A DNA stretch of 64,000 bases, taken from positions 620,001 to 684,000 of the forward strand of contig CAJNDT010005913.1 of NCBI GenBank assembly GCA_905221615.1, given 5' to 3'. The position numbers and the translations under genes are program-made. How positions within the stretch are numbered: the stretch's first letter is position 1; each line of letters opens with the position of its first letter. The stretch is from Symbiodinium sp. CCMP2592 (lineage: Eukaryota > Sar > Dinophyceae > Suessiales > Symbiodiniaceae). Under the pieces are notes generated by a model. It worked only from the letters and a program-made list of their open reading frames with translations. It did not search any database and was not told where the DNA came from. Shown here piece after piece: positions 8,947 through 16,933 of the stretch.

Positions 8947-9429
8947 TCAGCCGTCGCGTTCGAGCAGGAGTTTCGTGACTACTTCTTGGAGTCTCGCGTG
9001 GAGTTGCTGGTCGTGTCCAGACGCGTCCGCTATGCGCGCGTTTCCGAAGTCGTACGCTTCAAATGGTCCTTGCATGCGGAGCGTGGGGTCTTCGGAGTCG
9101 AAGCGGGGGACGCAGTGGCCGTGGAGTTCGGGGACCTGGTTGCAGAGGACGAGGTAGTTGATGCGATTGGATCCGGTGGCTTGCATGATCGCGTCTCCGA
9201 GCAGTGTGAGGTCGGAGAAGAACTGGGCGCGCTGGTCGTGGTCGAGGTCGTTGGGTGAGGCGACGACGGTGCGTGGGAGGAGCATGCAGCAGCCGTTGAT
9301 GGGATCGGGTTGGTACTTGCCGAGGATCGCGTATCCGGAGGGCATCTCGCAGATGAGTTCGGTGTCGTTGCCATCAACGATTCGTTGAACACGATTTGAG
9401 ATTGGACCTGATTGTGTTGAGTTTGTCAT
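8947..9429 (-). CDS. HIT-family nucleotide hydrolase or transferase-like protein
   Basis: HIT proteins cleave or transfer nucleotidyl groups using a His-x-His-x-His motif. The 160-residue protein has the HIT fold pattern YAILGKYQPDP...GCCMLLPR and a motif region QVPELHGHCVPRF. Residues H103 and H105 correspond to the second (nucleophile) and third histidines, while the first is replaced by Glu101. The ATG at 9429 (MTNSTQSG) is preferred over a TTG 15 bases upstream. The substrate is not predictable. The altered triad could mean a divergent enzyme or loss of activity. Confidence 0.78.
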   Translation of the reverse strand: MTNSTQSGPISNRVQRIVDGNDTELICEMPSGYAILGKYQPDPINGCCMLLPRTVVASPNDLDHDQRAQFFSDLTLLGDAIMQATGSNRINYLVLCNQVPELHGHCVPRFDSEDPTLRMQGPFEAYDFGNARIADASGHDQQLHARLQEVVTKLLLERDG

Positions 9430-9450
9430 ATCGCAGTATACCAACAGAAG

Positions 9451-10194
9451 CTAAATGACTTGCAGTTTGCTGGGTGGGTTCTTGTTGGCTAGGTCTTCTA
9501 TGTTGAGGCAGTTGAGTTTGTAGTTCCAATCAGACATCAAAGTAAGAGCAGTTTCCTCGTCCGGGCAGCTTTGCAGTAATGCCCATCTCTGTCGATTTTG
9601 ATAAGACATTGAAATCCAAACTCCATAGTGATCGTTTCTGATGTCTGCCGGAAGCTTTGCCTCGGGTATTGGATTGCTATTCGCGTTTACAAAGGTGATC
9701 TTCGCAAATGTGACTACTGGGTTGAGATCGTTGAGCAAGCACCAATCACTCCGGTTTGCAAGTTGTGCGATGACCTTGCCATCTACATTTCTTATGACCA
9801 CGGGCCAGAGTTCAAAGAATCGTGCAAGCAGTCCAAAGGAGATGCCAAACGCGAAAAAGACAGCTCCAGCAAGTGCGGACATTCCAAGGATTAGGAGCAG
9901 CTCATCTTTAGAGACCGGTTTCTGGTTGTTAGACAAGAAGAGATAAACAATGCCAAAGATCACACATGATCCGATGCAACAAGTTGCGAGTAGTTTCAAG
10001 GAGAAACGATGGAATGGATAGCAGCGAATCGGAGCGTTCTCTGCGTAAACACTATCGATAGGTAAGGGATACTTACGAGGGACATACACAGGTGCCCCTG
10101 GATGGTCTTCGTGTTGGCATAAAGTATGCCAAGTAGCTGGTGATTTTAAGACCAACTTTGGTGATGGTTGAGGCTTGAGCTGGGCATCGCTCAC
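9451..10194 (-). CDS. Unknown protein with two membrane segments, coupled to uvrA
   Basis: I do not recognise this family. From the GTG at 10194, which overlaps the uvrA stop as GTGA, it encodes 247 residues. A soluble N-terminal part of about 75 residues is followed by two hydrophobic helices (LLATCCIGSCVIFGIVYLFL and LLLILGMSALAGAVFFAFGI) close together, then a C-terminal domain of about 125 residues with several Trp. The overlap suggests translation coupled to uvrA. Longer frames upstream read through uvrA in the wrong frame and were rejected. Codon use is more AT-rich than in its neighbours. Confidence 0.75.
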   Translation of the reverse strand: MSDAQLKPQPSPKLVLKSPATWHTLCQHEDHPGAPVYVPRKYPLPIDSVYAENAPIRCYPFHRFSLKLLATCCIGSCVIFGIVYLFLSNNQKPVSKDELLLILGMSALAGAVFFAFGISFGLLARFFELWPVVIRNVDGKVIAQLANRSDWCLLNDLNPVVTFAKITFVNANSNPIPEAKLPADIRNDHYGVWISMSYQNRQRWALLQSCPDEETALTLMSDWNYKLNCLNIEDLANKNPPSKLQVI

Positions 10195-13100
10195 AGCATG
10201 CCTTTCAGGTATTGGCCGGTGTAGCTCGCTTTGACTTTCGCGACTTCTTCTGGGGTTCCCGAGGCGAGGAGGGTGCCGCCTTTGTCGCCGCCTTCGGGGC
10301 CCATGTCGTTGATCCAGTCGGCGCATTTGATGACATCGAGGTTGTGCTCGATGACGATGAGCGTGTTCCCGGCGTCGGCGAGTCGGTTGAGGACGCTGAT
10401 CAGTTTGTTGATGTCCTCGAAGTGGAGTCCTGTGGTGGGTTCGTCGAGGATGTAGAGGGTGTGTTCGCTGGATTGTGTGCCGTCGTATTTGGTGCCTTTG
10501 CCGAGCTCGGTCGCGAGCTTGACGCGTTGGGCTTCGCCGCCTGACAGTGTGGTTGAGGGTTGTCCGAGCGTGATGTATCCGAGTCCGACATCGCGGAGGC
10601 ATTCGGTGAAGCGGAGGATCTTGGGATGATTCTCGAAGAAGTCGCACGAATCCTCGACGGTCATCGCGAGGACATCGGCGATGTTCTTGCCTCGGTACAT
10701 GACCTCGAGCGTTTCGCGGTTGTAGCGTTTTCCGTTGCAGACCTCGCACTCGACAAAGACATCGGGGAGGAAGTGCATCTCGATCTTCTTGGTCCCTTGT
10801 CCGGCGCACGCTTCGCAGCGGCCGCCTCCTTTGTTGGACGCGACATTGAAGGAGAATCGTCCCGGCTTGTATCCGCGGATTTTGGATTCTTTGGTCGCGG
10901 TGAAGACCTTGCGGATCTCGTCGAAGATCCCTGTGTAGGTCGCGGGGTTGGAGCGCGGCGTGCGACCGATCGGGGATTGATCGACCTCGATGATGCGGTC
11001 GATGTGCTGGAGACCAGTCACGCGTGAGTGTTCACCCGGCTTGGTCTTGGATCCCATGATCTGCTTCTTGGCGACCTGTAGCAGGATCTGATTGACGAGG
11101 GTGGACTTTCCCGATCCGGAGACGCCGGTGACGCAGACCATGCCTCCGATGGGGAAAGACACATCGATGTTCTTGAGGTTGTTGTGACGAGCGCCCTTGA
11201 CGGTCATCGCTTTCTTGGGATTCAGATCTCGGCGTTCTTTGGGTACCTCGATCTTCTTGCGTCCCGCGAGGTAGTCGCCGGTGAGTGAGCCCTTGGTGTT
11301 GATGATGTCGTTGATGGAACCTTGCGCGACGACGGTGCCGCCGTGGACGCCTGGACCGGGTCCGATGTCCACGATGTGGTCCGCGGCTCGGATCGTGTCC
11401 TCGTCGTGCTCAACGACGAGCACGGTGTTCCCGATGTCCGTGAGGTGACGGAGCGTGCGGATGAGTCGGTCGTTGTCGCGTTGGTGGAGACCGATGGTGG
11501 GTTCATCGAGGACATAGCACGCGCCGACGAGTCCGGAACCGACCTGGGTTGCGAGTCGGATGCGTTGTGCTTCTCCGCCGGAGAGGGTCGCGGTGCGCCG
11601 ATCGAGGGAGAGGTATTCGAGTCCGACGGATTCGAGGAACTGGAGTCGGTTGATGATCTCGCGGAGGATCGCTTCAGCGATGTGGGCGTGTTCCTTTGAG
11701 AGCTTGAGTCCCTTGATGTAGAGGATCGCGTCGGTGATGTTGAGTCGCGCGAGTTCGGAGATGTTGAGGATGGAGCCGTCGCTTGTGGGGCGTCCGATGA
11801 CGGTTTCGGATCCCGCTTTGGTCATGTCTGCTTTGTGCGAAGATTCGACGGTGACGTGGAGGGATGCGGTTTTGAGTCGATCGCCGCAGCAGCTGTGGCA
11901 GGTGACTTCCTGCTGGTACTGGTGGAGGTGGTCTTTGACCCAGCTGGATTCGGTTTTGTGGAACCACGCGTGGAGCATCGGGAAGACGCCGTCCCATTGC
12001 TTGCGGTATTTGGTTTTGCCTTTGAGGTGTGCGTTGGCGTAGTCGGTGCCGTGCATGAGGAGGTTGTAGAGGTCGTCGGACATCGCGGAGAGGTGCATGG
12101 ACTGCGGGATCTCGAACGCTCTGCAGAACTTGCGGAGCATGCGTGGGTAGATCATCGCGCCTGGGCCGTTCTTCTTCCAAGGCTGGATCGCGTTGTTGAG
12201 GATCGCGACATCCTTGTTGGGAACGACGAGGTCTTCCGCGAACTCGAGGATCACTCCGAGTCCGTGACACTCTGGACACGCGCCGAAGGGGGAGTTGAAC
12301 GAGAAAAGACGGGGCGAGAGCTCTGAGAGGGAGATCTCGGGATGGTCGGGGTCCGCGAAGTGCTCACTGAACGCATGGTCGGTCCACAGGTCGCGATTCT
12401 CCGCGTCGTTGATGGAGATCAGGACGGAGCCCTCGGCGAGGCGCAGCGCTGCTTCGATGGATTCGACGAGACGCTGACGAGCGTCGGGTTTGATGACGAT
12501 GCGATCGACGACCGCTTCAATGGTGTGTCTTTTGTGTCGATGGAGCTTGAGTGGGTTCTCGTTGTCTTCTTTGAGGGTTTCTCGGAGGTCGACGAGGTCG
12601 CCGTTGACTCGGGCGCGCATCCAGCCGTGCTTGACGAAGTCTTCGAGGGTGTCCTTGTGGAAGCCTTTCTTGGCGCGGACGACTGGAGCGAGGACCATGA
12701 GTCTGGTGCCCTCTCCGAAGTCCATGACATGATCAACGATCTGGGTCGCGGAGGAGGACTCGATGGGTTTGCCTGATCGAGCGGTGACGGTGCCATCTTT
12801 TTTGGTTTTGGTGGGCGCCCAGGAGCGCGGGGTGCCGCAGCGTGCGAAGAGCAGGCGGAGGTAGTCGTAGATTTCGGTGGTGGTCGCGACGGTCGAGCGT
12901 GGGTTGTGCGAGGCGCTGCGCTGCTCGATCGCGATGGTGGGGGGGATGCCCTCGATCTCTTCGATATCTGGTTTTTTGAGCTGATCGAGGAACTGACGCG
13001 CGTACGCAGAGAGCGACTCCATGTATTTGCGTTGACCCTCGGCGAAGATCGTGTCGAACGCGAGGGAGGACTTTCCTGATCCGGACAATCCGGTGATGAT

Positions 13101-13325
13101 GACGAGCTGATCGCGCGGGATATCGATGTCGAGCGACTTGAGGTTGTGCTCTTTGGCGCCGCGGATGCGGATGTGCTTGCTGGGGTCTGTGGAAATCTTG
13201 GTCGATGCAGCCATCGATGTTGACTTCGAGGAAGGCTTCTTCTTGGACACCTTTTTGGTTGCTTTCTTTGACCCGGCTTTCTTTGGACCAGTCTTCTTGG
13301 TCGCTTTCTTCACGGCAGGGGTCAC
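10191..13325 (-). CDS. uvrA: Excinuclease ABC subunit A with lysine-rich N-terminal extension
   Basis: UvrA is the damage-recognition ATPase of nucleotide excision repair; it loads UvrB onto DNA lesions. Both ABC modules are complete: Walker A GLSGSGKSS (about 79-87) and [10 protein letters not shown], with LDEPTIGLH and LDEPTTGLH as Walker B. The zinc modules CPECHGLG, CHSCCGDRL and CEACAGQGTKK...CEVCNGKRY are present. The GTG at 13325 overlaps the stop of the upstream small gene (GTGA) and gives 1044 residues. The first 37 residues are almost only Lys, Ala, Ser, Thr and Pro, like a histone H1 tail; the alternative ATG at 13214 (MAASTKIST) would omit them. The unit order is small membrane protein, uvrA, membrane protein. 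Confidence 0.96.
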   Translation of the reverse strand: MTPAVKKATKKTGPKKAGSKKATKKVSKKKPSSKSTSMAASTKISTDPSKHIRIRGAKEHNLKSLDIDIPRDQLVIITGLSGSGKSSLAFDTIFAEGQRKYMESLSAYARQFLDQLKKPDIEEIEGIPPTIAIEQRSASHNPRSTVATTTEIYDYLRLLFARCGTPRSWAPTKTKKDGTVTARSGKPIESSSATQIVDHVMDFGEGTRLMVLAPVVRAKKGFHKDTLEDFVKHGWMRARVNGDLVDLRETLKEDNENPLKLHRHKRHTIEAVVDRIVIKPDARQRLVESIEAALRLAEGSVLISINDAENRDLWTDHAFSEHFADPDHPEISLSELSPRLFSFNSPFGACPECHGLGVILEFAEDLVVPNKDVAILNNAIQPWKKNGPGAMIYPRMLRKFCRAFEIPQSMHLSAMSDDLYNLLMHGTDYANAHLKGKTKYRKQWDGVFPMLHAWFHKTESSWVKDHLHQYQQEVTCHSCCGDRLKTASLHVTVESSHKADMTKAGSETVIGRPTSDGSILNISELARLNITDAILYIKGLKLSKEHAHIAEAILREIINRLQFLESVGLEYLSLDRRTATLSGGEAQRIRLATQVGSGLVGACYVLDEPTIGLHQRDNDRLIRTLRHLTDIGNTVLVVEHDEDTIRAADHIVDIGPGPGVHGGTVVAQGSINDIINTKGSLTGDYLAGRKKIEVPKERRDLNPKKAMTVKGARHNNLKNIDVSFPIGGMVCVTGVSGSGKSTLVNQILLQVAKKQIMGSKTKPGEHSRVTGLQHIDRIIEVDQSPIGRTPRSNPATYTGIFDEIRKVFTATKESKIRGYKPGRFSFNVASNKGGGRCEACAGQGTKKIEMHFLPDVFVECEVCNGKRYNRETLEVMYRGKNIADVLAMTVEDSCDFFENHPKILRFTECLRDVGLGYITLGQPSTTLSGGEAQRVKLATELGKGTKYDGTQSSEHTLYILDEPTTGLHFEDINKLISVLNRLADAGNTLIVIEHNLDVIKCADWINDMGPEGGDKGGTLLASGTPEEVAKVKASYTGQYLKGML

Positions 13326-13507
13326 GGTGATGATTCCGGGATGGATTGGTTGATCTGTTGCTGCGATGCGGCGCGTTGCTCGCTGCGATGCTTCTGGAGC
13401 ATGAAGAATCCGAGGAGGAGGAATCCGATCGCTAGGCCGGTCACGTAGGAGCCTAGTTTGGAGCGGAAACTGCTCGGAGTTGAGTTGGGATTGTCGAATC
13501 TGCTCAT
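13322..13507 (-). CDS. Small single-membrane-segment protein upstream of uvrA
   Basis: This 61-residue protein of unknown function starts MSRFDNPNSTPSSF, has one hydrophobic helix (YVTGLAIGFLLLGFFML, about 21-37) and a polar tail rich in Gln and Ser. Its TGA overlaps the GTG start of uvrA, a coupling seen again at the 3' end of uvrA. The composition is protein-like and the frame is closed by the overlap, so I consider it real. Confidence 0.68.
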   Translation of the reverse strand: MSRFDNPNSTPSSFRSKLGSYVTGLAIGFLLLGFFMLQKHRSEQRAASQQQINQSIPESSP

Positions 13508-13756
13508 GTTGTGGGACTTTATCCGTATACCCGATCAAAACCCACCCCAGTTGTGTGGGAACTGGATTTTGAAGCATGAAGTCGAAGAATATCGGTCCCG
13601 TATAAGTTGCTTTCGAGAATCCAATCCGAACTCTCAGGAGTCGTACACCTTTGTGGATTCACGGGATACCATTGCACCCAAGGCATGGAGCGCCTTGGCA
13701 ACCAGATCTACGAGCCACGGTCGGCTGAAACGCGCACGCTTGCGTGCACACGCTCC

Positions 13757-14419
13757 ATGAAGAAACCCAACTCCATCCCGGTCATCAATATTCGCAGTCG
13801 AGCTCGCGCGATGGGTGTGTTCGATGGTGTGCTCTGGCTCGTGGCTCTGTCGCTCGTCGTTTCGAGTGCAATCTGGACCAAGACGACTGGAGCACTGCCG
13901 GCGTTGGTTGGACTTGAGCAACCAAAGCAGGTTGAGCAGGTGCAGACTCCAGTTGTGGAGATTACCGAAGCAGCGGCTGTTGAAACTCCAATCGTCGAAG
14001 TCGTTGAACCCCAGCGGGTTCAGAGCGAAGAACTCGTCGAGGAAGAAATCATTGATCCGACGTATCGATACTTCGATGGCAAGCTGGTGCGTCCTGCTCG
14101 CGTCATCTATATGACTGTGACGGGATACTCTCCAGATGCACGCTCGTGTGGTGAGTTTGCGGATGGGAAGACCGCGATCATGAAATCGGTCTGGACCAAT
14201 GGCATGAAACTTGTCGCTGCGGATCCGAAGGTGCTTCCATACTGGTCGATGGTTTCGGTTCCTGGATACGCGGGATCTGAGATCGTCCCGGTGCTTGACT
14301 GCGGCGGAGCGATCAAGGGCAATCGCCTCGATCTGCTCTATCCGACTCACAACATGGCGCGTCAATGGGGTGTGCGTCAGGTTCCTGTGACTGTCTGGGA
14401 ATATGTTGACGAGCAATAA
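13757..14419 (+). CDS. 3D-domain protein with membrane anchor
   Basis: 3D domains (three conserved Asp) form a double-psi beta barrel related to MltA and Bacillus YocH and usually act on peptidoglycan. The 220-residue product has a short basic N-terminus, a membrane segment at about 22-40 and a linker rich in Val, Glu and Pro (50-100). The 3D domain runs from about 115 to 215, with VTGYSPDARSCGEFADGKTA and LDCGGAIKGNRLDLL (180-194), the latter carrying conserved Asp residues. This predicts a cell-wall-associated enzyme facing the periplasm. No clear ribosome site precedes the ATG at 13757; an in-frame ATG at 13811 is an alternative. The exact reaction is not known. Confidence 0.82.
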   Translation: MKKPNSIPVINIRSRARAMGVFDGVLWLVALSLVVSSAIWTKTTGALPALVGLEQPKQVEQVQTPVVEITEAAAVETPIVEVVEPQRVQSEELVEEEIIDPTYRYFDGKLVRPARVIYMTVTGYSPDARSCGEFADGKTAIMKSVWTNGMKLVAADPKVLPYWSMVSVPGYAGSEIVPVLDCGGAIKGNRLDLLYPTHNMARQWGVRQVPVTVWEYVDEQ

Positions 14420-14491
14420 GCACGCAACGAATCATCAAACGAATCAAGTAGATCCACACAGGACGAAATCGCTGTCCTAGAGTGCGTCCGC

Positions 14492-15403
14492 ATGATGTTT
14501 TCGCTCAATACCAACTCCATCCGTACTGTCCTGAAACGAAAGGGAGCGCGTGCGATCTCGCCTGCAGATCTTCCGAAGTACACGATGGATCAGTTCGGAT
14601 TGCGTGCGATCAACTTCTCAACGGATCAACTCGCGGGACTCACTCCAAAAGACCTTGAGAAGATCCGCGACACAGGAGATCGTGTCGGATGTTCGTGTTT
14701 GCTGCTCAGTCAGTCTGAGCCGCTCCCGCTTGGTGAAGTCAAGGGTGATGTCGCACTTGAAGCGGTAGAACGAATGACGCGGGTCGTCAAGGCGGCGTCA
14801 CTGATGGGTTGCAATGCGGTTTCGGTCGGGATCAAGTCCAAGGATTCTGATGAGGCGTTTGAACAAGCGGTTGAGAGTATGAAGCATGTGCTGCAAGCCG
14901 CGGATCGTGCTGAGATCAATGTGCTCATTGCGCCAACAGCTGGATTGACTGAAGACACGGAACGCTTGACTGATTTGCTCAAAGGGATTGGTGGTTTCCG
15001 GATTGGAACGATGCCTGACTTTGATACTGCTGCAAAGACCGGTGATGGGGTGTCGTACCTGAAGAAACTCACGCCGTATGCATCTGTGGTCAATGCTTCG
15101 ACATTGGGGTTCACGATCCCAGAATCGGAATCTGGATCGAAGAAGGCTGAAGAAGAGGACGAAGCGGATGAGGGGCTGAGCGGCTTGGATGCACTCGCGG
15201 CTGAGCTCGAAGGGATGCTGATGGAGGATGATCCGGTCCCTGTCCATGAGGGATACGACCTTCCTCAACTGGTCGGAGCGATCGCGGCGGTGGGCTTCGA
15301 TGGGACGATCTCGATCGATTATCAGGGGGATGGGGACGAAACACTCGGCGTAATGCACACCAAAGAAGCGATTGAAGAGGCGCTCGCTGCACTCAAGGAG
15401 TAA
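14492..15403 (+). CDS. Xylose isomerase-like TIM-barrel protein
   Basis: The 303-residue sequence fits the sugar phosphate isomerase/epimerase (AP endonuclease 2-like) TIM-barrel superfamily. Successive strands are recognisable: GLRAINFSTDQL, CNAVSVGIKSK, INVLIAPTAG, FRIGTMPDFD, ASVVNASTLGF and DGTISIDYQGDGDET. An acidic stretch (KKAEEEDEADEGLSGLDALA, around 220-240) interrupts the barrel before the last strand. The closing tail KEAIEEALAALKE is typical. The substrate cannot be assigned. It is followed 70 bases later by cmk and plsC on the same strand. An AGGAC/GTCCT hairpin lies just before it (about 14461-14478). Confidence 0.75.
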   Translation: MMFSLNTNSIRTVLKRKGARAISPADLPKYTMDQFGLRAINFSTDQLAGLTPKDLEKIRDTGDRVGCSCLLLSQSEPLPLGEVKGDVALEAVERMTRVVKAASLMGCNAVSVGIKSKDSDEAFEQAVESMKHVLQAADRAEINVLIAPTAGLTEDTERLTDLLKGIGGFRIGTMPDFDTAAKTGDGVSYLKKLTPYASVVNASTLGFTIPESESGSKKAEEEDEADEGLSGLDALAAELEGMLMEDDPVPVHEGYDLPQLVGAIAAVGFDGTISIDYQGDGDETLGVMHTKEAIEEALAALKE

Positions 15404-15473
15404 ATCGTCTATGGTATGATCGGGTGTCCCCCAGTCCGTTTGAATCGCTATGACCTCCGAAAGAGGACCTCTC

Positions 15474-16256
15474 GTGAGTACGCAGGCAACAAAGACCCAG
15501 ACCTCGCCCGCCGTCAAGATATCAGTCAATACGATCGGGAAATCGACTCCAGTGCCAGCCAATCGACCCATCATCATCACCATCGATGGTCCCGCAGGGA
15601 CGGGGAAATCGACGGTGGCGCGGATGCTCGCGGCTAAGCTGGGATTGGACTTTCTTGATACTGGTGCGATGTATCGCGCCGCGGCCGCGATCATGATTGA
15701 CAAGAAGTTCGATAAGGATCAGGTTGGGGAACTGGTGAGTGAAGTCATCGGTGCCGATCTTCACTTTGATTGGTCACAGGACCCTCCGACGATTCTTGCA
15801 TGGGACAATCCGATTGATCATCGAATCCGTTCGCAAGAGGTGACTGATCTCGTTTCGTATGTTGCAACGCTTTCGGAGCTTCGACAGCACATGGTCCGGA
15901 AGCAGCGGATCATCTTTGCTCAGCATCCTCATCTGGTCACTGAGGGGCGCGATCAGGGATCGGTTGCGTTCCCCGATGCTCCGGTCAAGTTCTATCTTGA
16001 TGCAGAACCGATGATTCGCGCTCAGCGACGAATTGATCAGCTCGGGATTGATCCGCAGACGATGTCGCTCGAGACGATGTGTGATCGGATCATCCAGCGG
16101 GATGAGATGGACTCGACGCGTGCGGATGGGCCGTTGGTTTGTCCCGATGATGCGATCCGGATCGATACCTCAGCAATGGATATCGAAGAGGTGGTGGATC
16201 TGATGGCCAAGCATGTGATGGCGCGTGTTCAGGATCTGCCGGAGCTTGATTCGTAG
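15474..16256 (+). CDS. cmk: Cytidylate kinase
   Basis: Cmk phosphorylates CMP and dCMP to the diphosphates. The P-loop GPAGTGKST (39-47), LDFLDTGAMYRAAA, the GRDQGSVAFPDAPVKFYLDA segment and RIIQRDEMDSTRADGPL match the family. A GTG at 15474 with AGAGGA six bases upstream is favoured over an ATG at 15450 that lacks a ribosome site; it gives 260 residues. About 30 residues precede the P-loop strand, longer than usual (total about 225). The next gene, plsC, starts one base after the stop codon, so the two are co-transcribed. Confidence 0.93.
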   Translation: MSTQATKTQTSPAVKISVNTIGKSTPVPANRPIIITIDGPAGTGKSTVARMLAAKLGLDFLDTGAMYRAAAAIMIDKKFDKDQVGELVSEVIGADLHFDWSQDPPTILAWDNPIDHRIRSQEVTDLVSYVATLSELRQHMVRKQRIIFAQHPHLVTEGRDQGSVAFPDAPVKFYLDAEPMIRAQRRIDQLGIDPQTMSLETMCDRIIQRDEMDSTRADGPLVCPDDAIRIDTSAMDIEEVVDLMAKHVMARVQDLPELDS

Positions 16257-16257
16257 G

Positions 16258-16926
16258 ATGCTTGCTCGATTCAGATCCAAGCATCCGGGATCATCACTGC
16301 TGCACATCGCGTTCTTTAACCTGTGCCGTGGGATTGTGCACTTTGTGTTCATTGTGGTATATCGCGTTCGTCATCGCGGTATATCTCGAGTTCCCAGGAG
16401 CGGTGGTGTGCTCTTGGTCGCGAATCATCAGTCGTTTCTGGATCCGCCGTTGATTGGTGGGTGTTTGACGACGCGAGATACGGATTTCCTCGCTCGCGGC
16501 GGGTTGTTCAAGTTCAAGCCGTTCGCGTGGATCATCACCAAGCTCAATGCGACTCCGATCAAACAGGGTGCGGGCGATACAGGCGCGATCAAAGAGATCA
16601 TCAAGCGATTGAACGAGGGCAAAGCGGTCGTGGTGTTTCCAGAAGGTTCACGCACTCCAGATGGATCGGTTCAAAAGTTTGAGCGTGGAATCTCTGTGCT
16701 GCTTAAGCGGGCTCACTGTGTGGTGGTCCCAGTGGGGATCGCGGGAGTCTTCGATGTTTGGCCTCGGCATCGCAAGTTGCCCAGACTCATCACACGCCCG
16801 GTCGCGGTTGTGTACGGCGAACCGATGCAATCGGATGCGCTGCTCGAGTCTGGTCCCGATTACGCGATCGCACACCTACAAGCTCGCATCGAACAACTGG
16901 TGGAAGAAGCGGAATCGATGCGGTAG
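16258..16926 (+). CDS. plsC: 1-acyl-sn-glycerol-3-phosphate acyltransferase family protein
   Basis: PlsC-type enzymes transfer an acyl chain to lysophosphatidic acid in membrane phospholipid synthesis. The 222-residue protein has a hydrophobic N-terminal helix (about 14-36), the catalytic NHQSFLDP motif (H57, D62) and the phosphate-binding FPEGSRTPDG motif (127-136), followed by VVPVGIAGV. The ATG at 16258 begins one base after the cmk stop; a frame beginning at 16225 inside cmk was rejected. The cmk-plsC pairing is common in bacteria. Other lyso-lipid substrates are possible. Confidence 0.9.
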   Translation: MLARFRSKHPGSSLLHIAFFNLCRGIVHFVFIVVYRVRHRGISRVPRSGGVLLVANHQSFLDPPLIGGCLTTRDTDFLARGGLFKFKPFAWIITKLNATPIKQGAGDTGAIKEIIKRLNEGKAVVVFPEGSRTPDGSVQKFERGISVLLKRAHCVVVPVGIAGVFDVWPRHRKLPRLITRPVAVVYGEPMQSDALLESGPDYAIAHLQARIEQLVEEAESMR

Positions 16927-16933
16927 GAGTTGC

